64,000 nt of DNA from Oceanospirillaceae bacterium (GTDB taxonomy: Bacteria > Pseudomonadota > Gammaproteobacteria > Pseudomonadales > Balneatricaceae). The stretch covers positions 124,001 to 188,000 of the forward strand of contig JAPYOS010000005.1 of the NCBI GenBank assembly GCA_029938085.1, given 5' to 3'. Position 1 is the stretch's first letter. The number at the start of each line of letters is the position of its first letter. The notes beneath the pieces were generated by a model, which saw nothing but the letters and a program-made list of their open reading frames with translations, searched no databases and was not told where the DNA came from. The position numbers were made by a program, and so were the translations under genes. Shown piece after piece: positions 18,001 to 26,583 of the stretch.

Positions 18001-19243
18001 TTATTCGGACTTAGTTCCGTACGTAATGTAGGTGTCTTCCACTGGCGGTGCATCAGCTTTTTGCTGAGCCTCAAACTGAGCTTGCTCAAGGGCCAATTTC
18101 GCTCGTTCCAAATCGAAGTAACGTTCTTGCTCTAACGCTATCAGCGCCTGCATCTTGCCCACCAAATCTTGATTTTGAATCTTCTTCATTTGAGATTCAA
18201 GACCGTTGATACGTTGTTGCAACTGCATCAGCACGGCCTGCTGGGCCTTACTGGTCTTTTGTAAGTCAGCAAAACTACTCACAATTTGTTCGTTAACGCT
18301 ACCTAGCATCAACTGGTTTTCGACCGACTGCTGCGATGCGGCTTGCTGTGCCTCGGTACCCACTTTGCCCAAGTGGTGCATCACCTGTTCTACCCGTTGC
18401 CCTAACTGGTGATTCACATCAGCCACATCAAGCAACTGCGACTCAACCACTTTAACGCGGTCCATTTGGCGCTCAAACTGTATCACCTTAGTGCCCATCG
18501 CAATACTAATGGCGGTGGCGTCTTTAACCGCCCCCTGCAATACATAAAGCATGCCCCCCGCTCAGTAAACCCACCACACCTAAGGTAAGAATTAAGCCTA
18601 AAACATAGGTGTTAGTTTTGCGTAAATCCTTAGTCATCTTATTGATGGTGGTGACCCTGCCGAGCAACATGTGAATGAATTGGTTAGTAGAGTGCGCGGC
18701 TTCGTTAGCCGCGCCTGCCGCGTCCAATACTATTTCGGTTAAGCCTTCAATATCTGAGGCACTGGCTAACTTCTCAGCTGAAACCTGACTGCCAGAGTCA
18801 ATCTCGTGGTCATCGACCACAATAAAACCATCGTCTTCGTCGCCAAACAACAATGCATCCTCTTCAGCGGAGGCTTTACGTGACCGATCTTTAAGGTTTT
18901 CTGGGCGCGGCGCGGCACTGGCGGTGCTTGTCGCACGATAGGTTCAGGTTCTAATTCTTCAACCACGGGCTCAGGGTCTGGCTGCACTTCAGCTAACTGG
19001 TCTGCAACCTGCTGCTCGATTTCTTATCGTTCAGAGTCCATCGTAGCATAGGTTTGTGCTGCTTCCTCTTCGGCTTGCTCAACCGACACCACCTCTAATT
19101 CTAGAGCCGGCTCTGCTGCTGCAATTTCTGTATCTTGTGTGTCTTGATCGCTCGTAAGCTTAAAATTTCAATCGACCCCAAGCCGGTAGGGAAAATACGG
19201 GGTAGGATTTATCCTTACGCTCCTGTAACGTTTCGGTATCCAT
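18001..19243 (-). pseudogene. Frameshifted membrane/coiled-coil protein gene (function unknown)
   Basis: One ancestral gene of roughly 410 codons can be pieced together. It starts at ATG 19241-19243 (MDTETLQERKDKS), passes through a Glu-rich disordered region, one transmembrane helix (YVLGLILTLGVVGLL) and a long coiled coil ending at 18001. It is broken by two shifts near 19150-19190, a TAA stop at about 19022, a shift in the GC-rich run near 18905-18920, and a one-base excess in a run of six C at 18553-18558. Undoing the last joins LLSGG to MLYVLQG. I do not recognise the family. Its place beside decayed flagellar genes suggests loss together with them. Confidence 0.7.
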
Positions 19244-19348
19244 AGTTATATCGGCAGATTGCGAATTAGACTAAAAACCGTCTAGTAAACTAGTGGCGAT
19301 ACACAGTTCATTATCACTGGTGCTGCCGACACTCCTAACAAAACTAGA

Positions 19349-19945
19349 CTACTGAAGTACAAACTCGGTAAAGAACACTTCTTCAATGCCACCAAAGTCT
19401 TCATTACCGATCAGCACTTGGTTCATGCGTGACTTAATCACGTTGGCCAGTTTTTGTTTATCAGTCGCCGTAGACAATTGGTCTTTACTATAGGTAGAAA
19501 CCTCCATGATGATAGCCGAACGTAATGCTAGCTCATGTTTGTATACATTATCTACCACCCGTTGATCATAGTGCGTCATAAAGCCCATAGTAAACTGACA
19601 AAACTGCTTACTGCCGGTTAAGTTAACGGTGAACTTGCGTTCCATTTCGTTGTAGAGCTGGTCAAATTTTTGACCTTCGGGTTGCTCTTTAGCAACCTTA
19701 GCTAACGGCTTAGGCGCGTTAGGGTCAACTGCTTCACCATCCGCACTGCCATCGGTCTGTAGTTCGGACACCACATTGCCGGCCTCATCCACGGTGACCG
19801 TCTTGGCATCGAAAAACCCAGTTAAAAACAGTGTAGCTCCAATACTGATGATAATCAGCAAAATACCAATAATCACAAATATCAGAAATTTAACAAGACC
19901 ACCTTTTTTCTTCTCTGCGCCTTCTACTGCCTCTTCATCTGGCAT
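19349..19945 (-). CDS. fliL: Flagellar basal body-associated protein FliL
   Basis: A 198-residue single-pass inner-membrane protein. The membrane helix (LVKFLIFVIIGILLIIISIG) follows a short lysine-rich cytoplasmic end. An acidic linker and the FliL domain follow, ending in the family's IEEVFFTEFVLQ. FliL surrounds the stator and supports torque. AAGGA upstream supports the ATG at 19945 over the frame's ATG at 20014. The frame is intact, yet its expected neighbours fliM to fliR are absent and fliK upstream is collapsed, so it is probably a survivor of a deleted operon. Confidence 0.88.
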   Translation of the reverse strand: MPDEEAVEGAEKKKGGLVKFLIFVIIGILLIIISIGATLFLTGFFDAKTVTVDEAGNVVSELQTDGSADGEAVDPNAPKPLAKVAKEQPEGQKFDQLYNEMERKFTVNLTGSKQFCQFTMGFMTHYDQRVVDNVYKHELALRSAIIMEVSTYSKDQLSTATDKQKLANVIKSRMNQVLIGNEDFGGIEEVFFTEFVLQ

Positions 19946-20006
19946 GGCTTGATTTCCTTCTGTTAACGTAATTCTATGAGTTGCCTGTGAGGCGCTTAGA
20001 CACTTC

Positions 20007-20412
20007 TTATGCAAAGGTGTCTAAGCCACCATCGTCGGCACAGGTTTTAACAGCTGGTTCTGAGGCATTTAATGCCGACGTATCCCCAGCTTGGCTTAAC
20101 TGCCAATCTGGCTGTTCTACCTGAGTTTGATGCTGACCTTTCCTGTCGCCATCTACTGACACATCCGCCAACTGCAAACCACTTTGTTCTAACTGTTCTC
20201 GTAACCTGGGCAAGCTCGCTTCTAACAACTCACGCACGGCTACGGCCCAAAACCATCGCCAACTCATTCAGGTCGCGGGCCGGCAAGGCAGCCATGCCGG
20301 AACAATTGGCCAACATGTCCAAACCGGCGTTCTGGCTGTCTAGCAGTGCGGCTGTTGCATTAGAATGGGCATCATTGCTTCCGTTTGTATTGGGCCTGAT
20401 CAAGGCGGTCAA
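20007..20412 (-). pseudogene. fliK: Collapsed flagellar hook-length control gene
   Basis: Two pieces remain. An N-terminal piece of about 60 codons (20412 down to 20230, beginning MTALIRPNTN) runs into a stop. A C-terminal piece in another frame (20267 down to 20007) contains RELLEASLPRLREQLEQSGL and LADVSVDG, the tail of the FliK hook-length domain. A normal FliK has some 400 or more residues, so the middle is deleted and the junction is out of frame. FliK switches export specificity when the hook is complete; this copy cannot. Confidence 0.8.
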
Positions 20413-20548
20413 CTATTCACAAACTTAAAAACAATTTCGATGGCATGTTTATAAAACAACACTAAGCATTCGTTTTATAGGAATTCATAGGATTATTAAG
20501 GTGACTTTGAATAACAACAAAGGCTTGATCAACGAGATGCCATCATAA

Positions 20549-21607
20549 TTAACCAGTTTCTAGAAGTTGGTATTTTTTGATTTTTTCGATCAGTGTCGTA
20601 CGTTTGACACTGAGCAAATCCGACGCCTTACTCACATTACCAAAGGTTGCATTGAGCGCCTTTTGAATAAGCCGCGTTTCTACAGCAATAAGCTGTTGCT
20701 TTAGGTCACAGCCCTGGATAATGTCGATACCCGAGACTAATACATCGGCCAATTGCTCTGTATCCTCAGGCACGGCTACCACAGGTGTCTGAAGCTGAAG
20801 GCTAAGCTCATCTTGCCCCTCAATAGCTATCATATCCGACACCAGTATATGGGAACTGAGCTGAATTTGTTGCAAGCTAATTTCGGCACCGGGGTGCAAA
20901 AGACTCATACGCTCCACTAAATTACGCAGTTCGCGGCAATTGCCCTTCCACTCACGCTGCATTATCTCGTGGGCTGCAGCTGCCGATAACGACACCGACG
21001 GTTCATCACCAAAACATAGGTCTTTGGAAAAATAATCCCACAACAACAGAATGTCTGCTCCACGATCACGCAAGGGGGGCATTTGAATGGTGAAGGCGTT
21101 GAGCTGATGATACAAATCTTCGCGAAAGTCACGCCCGGCCACTTTATCAGCCAAGTTTTGGTGGGTAGCCGCAATAATACGTACATCCAGGGCCCGAGGC
21201 TTTTCACTGCCCACCCGGTCAATCACATGCTCCTGTAACACCCGCTGTAGTTTAACTTGCATACTGAGCGGCATTTCGCCAATTTCGTTGAGTAATAACG
21301 TTCCATGATCCGCCAGCTCAAAACGGCCTTTGTGCGCACTAGACGCCCCAGAAAAGGCGCCCTTTTCGTGGCCAAATAATTCACTTCCCAATAGTTCAGC
21401 CGGAATGGCACCACAGTTAACTGGCACATAGGCAAAGTTACTACGGGGGGATTCTTGATGGATAGCTTGGGCAACCAACTCTTTGCCGGTACCCGACTCG
21501 CCTAAGATTAAAACCGAAGCATTCGACCGAGCGACCAGCTGGATCAAACGTTTGACTTGCTGCATAGGTGCTGAGTTACCAATCAGCACGGAATCGCTAA
21601 TGGACAT
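20549..21607 (-). CDS. FleQ/FlrA-like sigma-54 activator lacking receiver domain
   Basis: A 352-residue AAA+ activator with a C-terminal Fis-type helix-turn-helix (NVSKASDLLSVKRTTLIEKI). Walker A GESGTGKE (36-43) is normal. Three motor motifs deviate: the sigma-54 contact loop is GAFSGA rather than GAFTGA (83-88), Walker B reads LLNEIGEMP where LDEIG is usual (N107), and the arginine-finger segment reads LYHQLN instead of LYYRLN (Q168). The FleQ N-terminal domain is absent. Its place after the fliS fragment matches fliS-fleQ order in Pseudomonas. It may bind DNA without normal sigma-54 activation. The ATG at 21607 begins the conserved protein. Confidence 0.75.
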   Translation of the reverse strand: MSISDSVLIGNSAPMQQVKRLIQLVARSNASVLILGESGTGKELVAQAIHQESPRSNFAYVPVNCGAIPAELLGSELFGHEKGAFSGASSAHKGRFELADHGTLLLNEIGEMPLSMQVKLQRVLQEHVIDRVGSEKPRALDVRIIAATHQNLADKVAGRDFREDLYHQLNAFTIQMPPLRDRGADILLLWDYFSKDLCFGDEPSVSLSAAAAHEIMQREWKGNCRELRNLVERMSLLHPGAEISLQQIQLSSHILVSDMIAIEGQDELSLQLQTPVVAVPEDTEQLADVLVSGIDIIQGCDLKQQLIAVETRLIQKALNATFGNVSKASDLLSVKRTTLIEKIKKYQLLETG

Positions 21608-21732
21608 GGGTGAGGCTCTTGGGAGTGAGTAGGTCAAAATACCGATATAATCAATTTGGCGCAAGTAAAACCGGCCAACAGTTTGTAACCGAGTGTATCC
21701 TTACCTCCACACAGCCATCCTGAAGCCCCCCG

Positions 21733-21796
21733 GTCATCCTGACGAACTTCGGGATCCATGCAACGCCACCGAGGTTCCGGCCTACGCCGGAATGAC
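21733..21796. repeat. Dispersed palindromic repeat, intact copy
   Basis: A 64-bp unit with the same plan as the IS-interrupted copy: GTCATCCTGACGAACTTCGG at the left, a linker, and a right hairpin built on TTCCGGCCTACGCCGGAA ending in TGAC. Each arm is a stem-loop. It lies between the FleQ-like gene and the fliS fragment. Confidence 0.75.
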
Positions 21797-21804
21797 GCAA
21801 AAAA

Positions 21805-22041
21805 CTACTCCGTCATTACGAGCGAAGCGAAGCAATCCATCCCTAGCTGGCCTTCTGCATGTAATGAATATCCAGCGGGATTTTTCCGTGAACCACGAAT
21901 ATCTTTCAACGTGGACTGAATATTTTGAATCGTCTCGGCATCATTTTTTAACGCAGCTCTAAACAGTTCCTGCGCCATGTACTGATACAAAGAATACAAC
22001 TTGTCAGCCAACCTGCCGATAGCTACCCCGTAGTTGAACAA
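21805..22041 (-). pseudogene. fliS: Flagellin chaperone FliS fragment
   Basis: The 78-codon frame starts at a TTG. Its first 50 or so residues (FNYGVAIGRLADKLYSLYQY, then MAQELFRAALKND) match the C-terminal half of FliS, the flagellin export chaperone. The N-terminal 70-80 residues are missing; upstream lies the flgM start instead. The tail after KDIRGS is repeat-derived sequence. This is therefore a remnant bounded by a deletion on one side and a repeat on the other. Confidence 0.75.
21811..21850. repeat. Related half-repeat
   Basis: CGTCATTACGAGCGAAGCGA followed by AGCAATCCATCCC resembles a widespread bacterial intergenic repeat type (CGTCATTGCGAGCG...). It is adjacent to the copy at 21733 and overlaps the end of the fliS fragment, supplying its last codons. 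Confidence 0.6.
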
Positions 22042-22058
22042 AAGGCAAGAGGTGCCAT

Positions 22059-22334
22059 TTGAACGATATCAATAATCAATACCAACGTGTTGCTGGCAAT
22101 AAAACCAATAACGCTCAAGCTAAGGCATCTCCCACTCAGGGTGCGGACCAAGCCAAATTTACGCCGGAGTCACAAACATTATTACGCATAACTCAAACCA
22201 GTAAAGACGTGAGTGACATTAACCAAAAGAAAGTTGATCGCATCAAGCAGGCCCTAGAAGACGGTGAGTTTCCGATTGATGTTGCACGTGTTGCAGAAAA
22301 AATGACCAGCTTAGAAAAATTAATCCAAGGGTAA
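22059..22334 (+). CDS. flgM: Anti-sigma-28 factor FlgM-like protein
   Basis: A 91-residue protein. The disordered first half is rich in Asn, Gln and Thr. The C-terminal half (DVSDINQKKVDRIKQALEDG, then FPIDVARVAEKM) matches the sigma-binding helices of FlgM. FlgM holds FliA (sigma-28) until it is exported through the finished hook. The start is TTG at 22059 with AGAGG six bases upstream. It is followed by flgN, the usual order. If export is lost, FlgM would stay in the cell and keep FliA inhibited. Confidence 0.85.
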   Translation: MNDINNQYQRVAGNKTNNAQAKASPTQGADQAKFTPESQTLLRITQTSKDVSDINQKKVDRIKQALEDGEFPIDVARVAEKMTSLEKLIQG

Positions 22335-22341
22335 ACAACCA

Positions 22342-22848
22342 TTGCTGCCTCAACTACAACAAGAATTTGATGGTCACCTCAATCAAGCCATCACCGACGC
22401 GCAGCAACTGCACAGCACCTTGGAGCTGGAGTTCAAGAACCTCAAAGAAAGCGACCTAGAGGCTTTTCAAGCCTTGCAAGTGCGTAAACAACACGATGTA
22501 CAGACCATTCAGCTGTTTGATGCCCTACGCACTCAATTTTGCCAAAACACCAATCTCGATCCCGATGACCCAGACTTTAGCCGCCACCTAGCCAGCGAAC
22601 AACAAGCTAAATGGCAACAATTGTTGGTTTTGCTAGAAGCCTGTGGCACACTACATCGCACCAGCGATGTGTTCATGCGCACCAAATTAGACTCGATCTC
22701 AAAAGCCTTTGAAACGCTCGAGCTCAATAGCCCGGTAACCTGCACTAACCTCTATAACAGTTTCGGCAACGCCTTTAGAAGTAATATCGGCAGAACCCTC
22801 ATTAAGGCCTATCTGTTAGTATTGACCCATTTAAACTGCTCCGAGTGA
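22342..22848 (+). CDS. flgN: Flagellar export chaperone FlgN-like protein
   Basis: A 168-residue, mostly alpha-helical protein resembling FlgN, the chaperone for the hook-filament junction proteins FlgK and FlgL. The call rests on size, coiled-coil character (residues about 1-60 and 120-165) and its place 7 bases after flgM. Start is TTG. The frame is intact. FlgN sequences diverge strongly, so the family assignment depends on context. Confidence 0.75.
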   Translation: MLPQLQQEFDGHLNQAITDAQQLHSTLELEFKNLKESDLEAFQALQVRKQHDVQTIQLFDALRTQFCQNTNLDPDDPDFSRHLASEQQAKWQQLLVLLEACGTLHRTSDVFMRTKLDSISKAFETLELNSPVTCTNLYNSFGNAFRSNIGRTLIKAYLLVLTHLNCSE

Positions 22849-22852
22849 TTTT

Positions 22853-23317
22853 ATGACCTTTTTTCAAACCCTAGTAAGCAACCCACAAAGTATGATTATG
22901 TTAAGCATCTCGGTGGTCGTCATGTTGGGATTAGTCGTTGGTTTGATAGCCCTATCGCTGGAACGCCAAGGTAATCAACAGATACAACAGAGGCTAGCCG
23001 ACTTAGGCTTACAGCTGTTAGAGCAGCAAGAAGACTACAATAAATTAGAAAAACTGCAGTTCATTGGTGCCCAACGACAACAACGCATGAATCAAGTGCT
23101 ACAAGACATTTATGGCGTCATTGAAAACAACAGCCAACAGTTAGACCAACTTAAAGACCAAGCGAATGGCCATACCAATCTAGCCTCAAACGTGCCTAGC
23201 CAAAGCAACTACGAGCATGCCATTCGCATGGCAAAAGAAGGTCTAAGTGGAGAGCGTATTCAAAAAATTTGTGGCCTCACCGAGGGTGAGGTCAACCTTA
23301 TATTGGATCTCCACTAA
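22853..23317 (+). CDS. DUF2802 membrane protein, flagellar-associated
   Basis: A 154-residue protein with one N-terminal membrane helix (about 14-35), a coiled-coil region (about 40-100), and a C-terminal DUF2802-like segment. The segment YEHAIRMAKEGLSGERIQKI is followed by CGLTEGEVNLIL, a helix-turn-helix-like motif. DUF2802 genes typically sit near chemotaxis or motility genes; their exact role is unsettled. It closes the flgM-flgN run and is convergent with the pomA remnant. Confidence 0.75.
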   Translation: MTFFQTLVSNPQSMIMLSISVVVMLGLVVGLIALSLERQGNQQIQQRLADLGLQLLEQQEDYNKLEKLQFIGAQRQQRMNQVLQDIYGVIENNSQQLDQLKDQANGHTNLASNVPSQSNYEHAIRMAKEGLSGERIQKICGLTEGEVNLILDLH

Positions 23318-23327
23318 TAGCCTCTGG

Positions 23328-23492
23328 CTACTTTTCATCGCCCGGGCTCATTCCCTTAAACCAATAGGCATACATCAGGACTTCGGGCAGCACGATAAAC
23401 AAAGACGGTACATTCACGAACATTCCCATAAGGATACCCACAGCGACAATGCCGAACGCACGCAAAAACCCAATTATCGTTGCTAAATCCAT
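23328..23492 (-). pseudogene. pomA: Stator protein PomA/MotA N-terminal remnant
   Basis: A 54-codon frame beginning MDLATIIGFL, then GMFVNVPSLFIVL. This matches the first membrane segment of PomA, the Na+-driven stator subunit (typically MDLATLLGL). Normal PomA has about 255 residues; here the reading frame ends with unrelated residues after about 40. It is too short for standard gene callers. The other three helices and the proton/sodium-channel partner are not present nearby, so this is a 3'-deleted stub. Confidence 0.72.
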
Positions 23493-23695
23493 CTGCCTTA
23501 TCTCCAACAGCTGTAACTAATTAAATCTTGTACAGCTAAACACGAGCCTACAAATAATAGATTTCCTATACTATCGACCATGTGAAAGAATTATTTAGCC
23601 CTAATTGCACTAAACACCTAAACTTGTGATCAGAAAATAAAAAATAAGTTACGCTATAATGGGTCGATAGTAGCAAACATGAATGAGGTGGCTTT

Positions 23696-24211
23696 ATGAA
23701 AATCTTTTCCTTTTTACTCATTATGAGCTGCAGCACTCTGGTGCATGCCGTCATAGATAAAGCCCCTAAATGCGAAGCCTACTTTGCCACACACCAAACC
23801 GACGGTTATTACCAACAAGTCGGCAACGGCTTAATTGCAGACCCGTTAACAGGCCTCACTTGGTATCGTTGTGGCGCAGGCCAAGTCTGGCAAGACGGTG
23901 CATGCCAAGGCGCTGCACTGTTATTGCCGTTTGAAGAAGCCCATACTTGGGCCGCAAATGCAGAGGTGGCGGGATACAACGATTGGCGGGTACCAGAAAT
24001 AGACGAAATGACGAGCTTAGTGGAAGCTGATTGCAAATCACCGTCCATTAATACCCGCGCATTTCCTGGCATTGAGCCTGAAGTATACTGGAGCAGTGAG
24101 TCGAACTTTTGGTTACGTTCGATGGGTTGGTCGTTGTTCTTTTATCGCGGTCACTACTTTAATAAACAGGCTAAAATAGACTCTTTTCGTTTTATGCTAG
24201 TACGCGACTGA
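23696..24211 (+). CDS. Exported DUF1566 (Lcl C-terminal domain) protein
   Basis: A 171-residue protein with a signal peptide (about 1-18) and one DUF1566 domain. The domain holds the usual DPLTGLTWYRC opening, the central YNDWRVPEIDEMTSLV, and a late WSS motif. Five cysteines in the mature region suggest disulfides in the periplasm or outside the cell. A TATAAT at 23655-23660 is a plausible -10 element about 35 bases upstream, and GAGGTGG precedes the ATG. DUF1566 domains occur in many surface proteins; the substrate is unknown. It runs convergently into the small gene after it. Confidence 0.82.
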   Translation: MKIFSFLLIMSCSTLVHAVIDKAPKCEAYFATHQTDGYYQQVGNGLIADPLTGLTWYRCGAGQVWQDGACQGAALLLPFEEAHTWAANAEVAGYNDWRVPEIDEMTSLVEADCKSPSINTRAFPGIEPEVYWSSESNFWLRSMGWSLFFYRGHYFNKQAKIDSFRFMLVRD

Positions 24212-24379
24212 TCATTTTTTGGTCACTTTGGCCGCAGACTTAGGCGTATATCCACGACAGGCGTGGCCATCAATACGAAGTATTTCGATCATGGGCAGTT
24301 GGCGTGATTTGATAGCAAACAACCGACACCCACGGGGAAAGCTCGCTTCCCTAGTGACATAAAAATGCTTGCATTGCAT
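24212..24379 (-). CDS. Small cysteine protein of the CxHFYVT type
   Basis: A 55-residue protein, below common size cut-offs. It starts MQCKHFYVTREASFPRGCRL and continues FAIKSRQLPM, with a later GHACRGY. The pattern C-x-x-x-F-Y-V-T, P-x-G-C-R, F-x-x-K-S-R-x-x-P, C recurs in small proteins of many proteobacteria, often mislabelled as glycosylases. Three cysteines suggest metal binding. Function unknown. It is convergent with the DUF1566 gene. Confidence 0.7.
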   Translation of the reverse strand: MQCKHFYVTREASFPRGCRLFAIKSRQLPMIEILRIDGHACRGYTPKSAAKVTKK

Positions 24380-24443
24380 ACAATTAGGCGAATTATCTGA
24401 TATTTACGTTGGCTAGGTTTAAGTATTAAGGGAGTTTATTAAC

Positions 24444-24935
24444 ATGGACCAATTGTTACACACTTTTTCCATTTTTAACCACTGGTCGCAAAGCTTGCCT
24501 ATTTATTTACAAGTATTTTTGGGCATGATGGCGTTTTTCTTAGCCTGTGCTGCAGCGGGTTTTTTAGTATACGGCCTACTGTTAATCCTTCAACGGCTGA
24601 GTCATTTTCGGCCCCTGTCTAGCCTGACCGGCGTCATTGGTTTTAGCCTCACCTTGTGCCTTGGCTGGCTTATGTATATCTTCATACCGCTTGCCATTAT
24701 TGCCTTAAGCAACCATGAAAACTTAAACATGGCAGTGCTAACTCAAACTATGGGCCCCTATTTTGGCGTATTTTTACTAATTAGCCTATCGTTTGCGGAC
24801 ACCCTTGAATCTAAAGGTCTGTGGGCCAATAAAAATCTTACGGCACCCGCTAAACTATTTAGCACATCCCTATGGGTGTTGGCGTTTGGTGTGCCAGCTA
24901 TAAAACAGCTCCATCAACTCAAACTTCAAAAATAG
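24444..24935 (+). CDS. Four-helix membrane protein of unknown function
   Basis: A 163-residue protein with about four membrane helices (roughly residues 20-48, 58-86, 96-118 and 138-155). GGGAG precedes the ATG by about ten bases. I recognise no domain or motif. It is convergent with the small membrane gene downstream of oadB and shows no sign of belonging to a larger operon. Confidence 0.65.
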   Translation: MDQLLHTFSIFNHWSQSLPIYLQVFLGMMAFFLACAAAGFLVYGLLLILQRLSHFRPLSSLTGVIGFSLTLCLGWLMYIFIPLAIIALSNHENLNMAVLTQTMGPYFGVFLLISLSFADTLESKGLWANKNLTAPAKLFSTSLWVLAFGVPAIKQLHQLKLQK

Positions 24936-24949
24936 GGCCTAGAGAGCAT

Positions 24950-25426
24950 CTATTTGGAGGGTTTTTCAACTTCAAAACCCAGCAAATCCAATTGTTCAGG
25001 GGCTGATTCCGGCACAACTTCTTGGTCGTTTGATATTGTGGCTGCGACTTCTGGCTCAGGTAGTGGCCGTTGCTCAGTCTCTAGGTGATTAGTTAACGCT
25101 TCTTCGGTGGCTCGTTCAGCTTCAATGGCATCCAGCTCATCAAATTTCTTTTCCTGCTCACTACGCCTAGCATCACGGGCACTGGAGTCCTGTTTAGGTC
25201 GCCAATACTCATCCCAATAACGATAGCCGAGCACCAGTAAAAACGCCACGGCTATTAAATAACCAAACAGGTTAGTAAACGGAATATCCTCTAACCAATG
25301 TAACTTGTCGGCATAGGCCATGAGCATCACCATGGCCACGGCAAACATCACCACCACGCGCATGGTGCGGCAAAACTTACAGGGCTTTTTGCCGTTGGGA
25401 TCGCTGTCGCTTATGCGTCTACCCAT
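24950..25426 (-). CDS. Membrane protein downstream of oadB, function unknown
   Basis: A 158-residue protein. A short basic segment with a C-x-x-C pair (KPCKFCRTMR) precedes two membrane helices (about 23-42 and 52-70). An acidic, probably disordered tail rich in Glu follows. It lies 6 bases after oadB on the same strand and is likely co-transcribed with the decarboxylase. The family is not recognised, and a link to oxaloacetate decarboxylase assembly is inference. Confidence 0.65.
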   Translation of the reverse strand: MGRRISDSDPNGKKPCKFCRTMRVVVMFAVAMVMLMAYADKLHWLEDIPFTNLFGYLIAVAFLLVLGYRYWDEYWRPKQDSSARDARRSEQEKKFDELDAIEAERATEEALTNHLETEQRPLPEPEVAATISNDQEVVPESAPEQLDLLGFEVEKPSK

Positions 25427-25432
25427 ATGCGT

Positions 25433-26572
25433 TTAACCACCGCCACTAACATAGTTAATCATAATACCCGCCGCTACGGCGGAGCCAATGACTCCAGCCA
25501 CGTTTGGCCCCATAGCATGCATTAGGAGGAAGTTTTGGTTATTAGCCTCTAAGCCCACCTTGTTAGACACACGAGCTGCCATGGGCACCGCAGACACGCC
25601 AGCGGAGCCAATCAAAGGGTTGATGCCACCGCCAGTGAGTTTATTCATGACCTTAGCCATAATCACGCCAGAAGCGGTACCAATCGCAAAGGCCACCATA
25701 CCTAGGCACAAAATACCCAAGGTGGTGAAGTCCAAGAACTTGTCGGCAGACAACTTAGAGCCCACGGCTAAACCTAAGAAGATCGTCACTACGTTAATGA
25801 GTGCGTTTTGCGTGGTGTCAGACAAACGATCAACCACACCCGATTCACGCATCAAGTTACCAAAACAAAACATACCCAACAGCGGTGCTGCGTCGGGCAA
25901 CATAATGGCCACCAACAACAGTAGCAACAGCGGGAAAACCACCTTCTCTACTTTGCCTACAGGCCGTAGTTGCACCATTTTAATCTGGCGTTCTTTTTCG
26001 GTGGTCAGGGCACGCATGATGGGCGGCTGAATCATTGGCACTAAGGCCATGTATGAGTACGAAGCGACCGCAATGGCACCTAACAGGTCGGGGGCTAGCT
26101 TACTGGCCACATAGATAGACGTGGGGCCGTCAGCGCCACCAATTATACCAATGGCTGCCGCATCAGCTAAGCTAAAGTCCATAATGCCTAGGGCCGAAAG
26201 ACCCACAGCACCGAGTAAAGTCACAAAAATACCAAACTGGGCTGCGGCACCTAAGAATAAGGTTTTTGGGTTTGCCAATAAGGGACCAAAGTCGGTCATT
26301 GCGCCTACACCCATAAAAATAATGAGTGGGAACGCGCCGGTTTCAATACCTACACTGTAAAACATATACAGTATGCCACCGGCTTCAGCTAAACCCGCGC
26401 CTGGGATATTGGCCAAAATACCGCCAAAGCCGATAGGAATCAGCAATAGTGGTTCAAAGTTTCGTTTAATCGCCAGATACAACAGCAACATGCCTACGGC
26501 CATCATCACCGCTTGGCCTGGCTGCATTTGGTACAGGCCAGAGGTGTGCCAAATATTGAGTAACTTGTCCAT
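25433..26572 (-). CDS. oadB: Na+-pumping oxaloacetate decarboxylase, beta subunit
   Basis: A 379-residue polytopic membrane protein of the OadB/GcdB/MmdB family. Conserved stretches include [35 protein letters not shown] and the late [20 protein letters not shown] region. It decarboxylates carboxybiotin and exports Na+, coupling to the alpha and gamma subunits just upstream. Start at 26572 is 11 bases after oadA. Confidence 0.96.
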   Translation of the reverse strand: MDKLLNIWHTSGLYQMQPGQAVMMAVGMLLLYLAIKRNFEPLLLIPIGFGGILANIPGAGLAEAGGILYMFYSVGIETGAFPLIIFMGVGAMTDFGPLLANPKTLFLGAAAQFGIFVTLLGAVGLSALGIMDFSLADAAAIGIIGGADGPTSIYVASKLAPDLLGAIAVASYSYMALVPMIQPPIMRALTTEKERQIKMVQLRPVGKVEKVVFPLLLLLLVAIMLPDAAPLLGMFCFGNLMRESGVVDRLSDTTQNALINVVTIFLGLAVGSKLSADKFLDFTTLGILCLGMVAFAIGTASGVIMAKVMNKLTGGGINPLIGSAGVSAVPMAARVSNKVGLEANNQNFLLMHAMGPNVAGVIGSAVAAGIMINYVSGGG

Positions 26573-26583
26573 GCTTGTCCGCC

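Noticed and set aside
18524..18853. Possible programmed frameshift joining two coding parts
   Set aside because: The shift at the run of six C could look programmed, but further shifts and a TAA stop in the same gene fit decay better.
20072..20428. 118-codon plus-strand frame over fliK
   Set aside because: It is antisense to the fliK remnant, whose C-terminal pattern is recognisable; no motif of its own.
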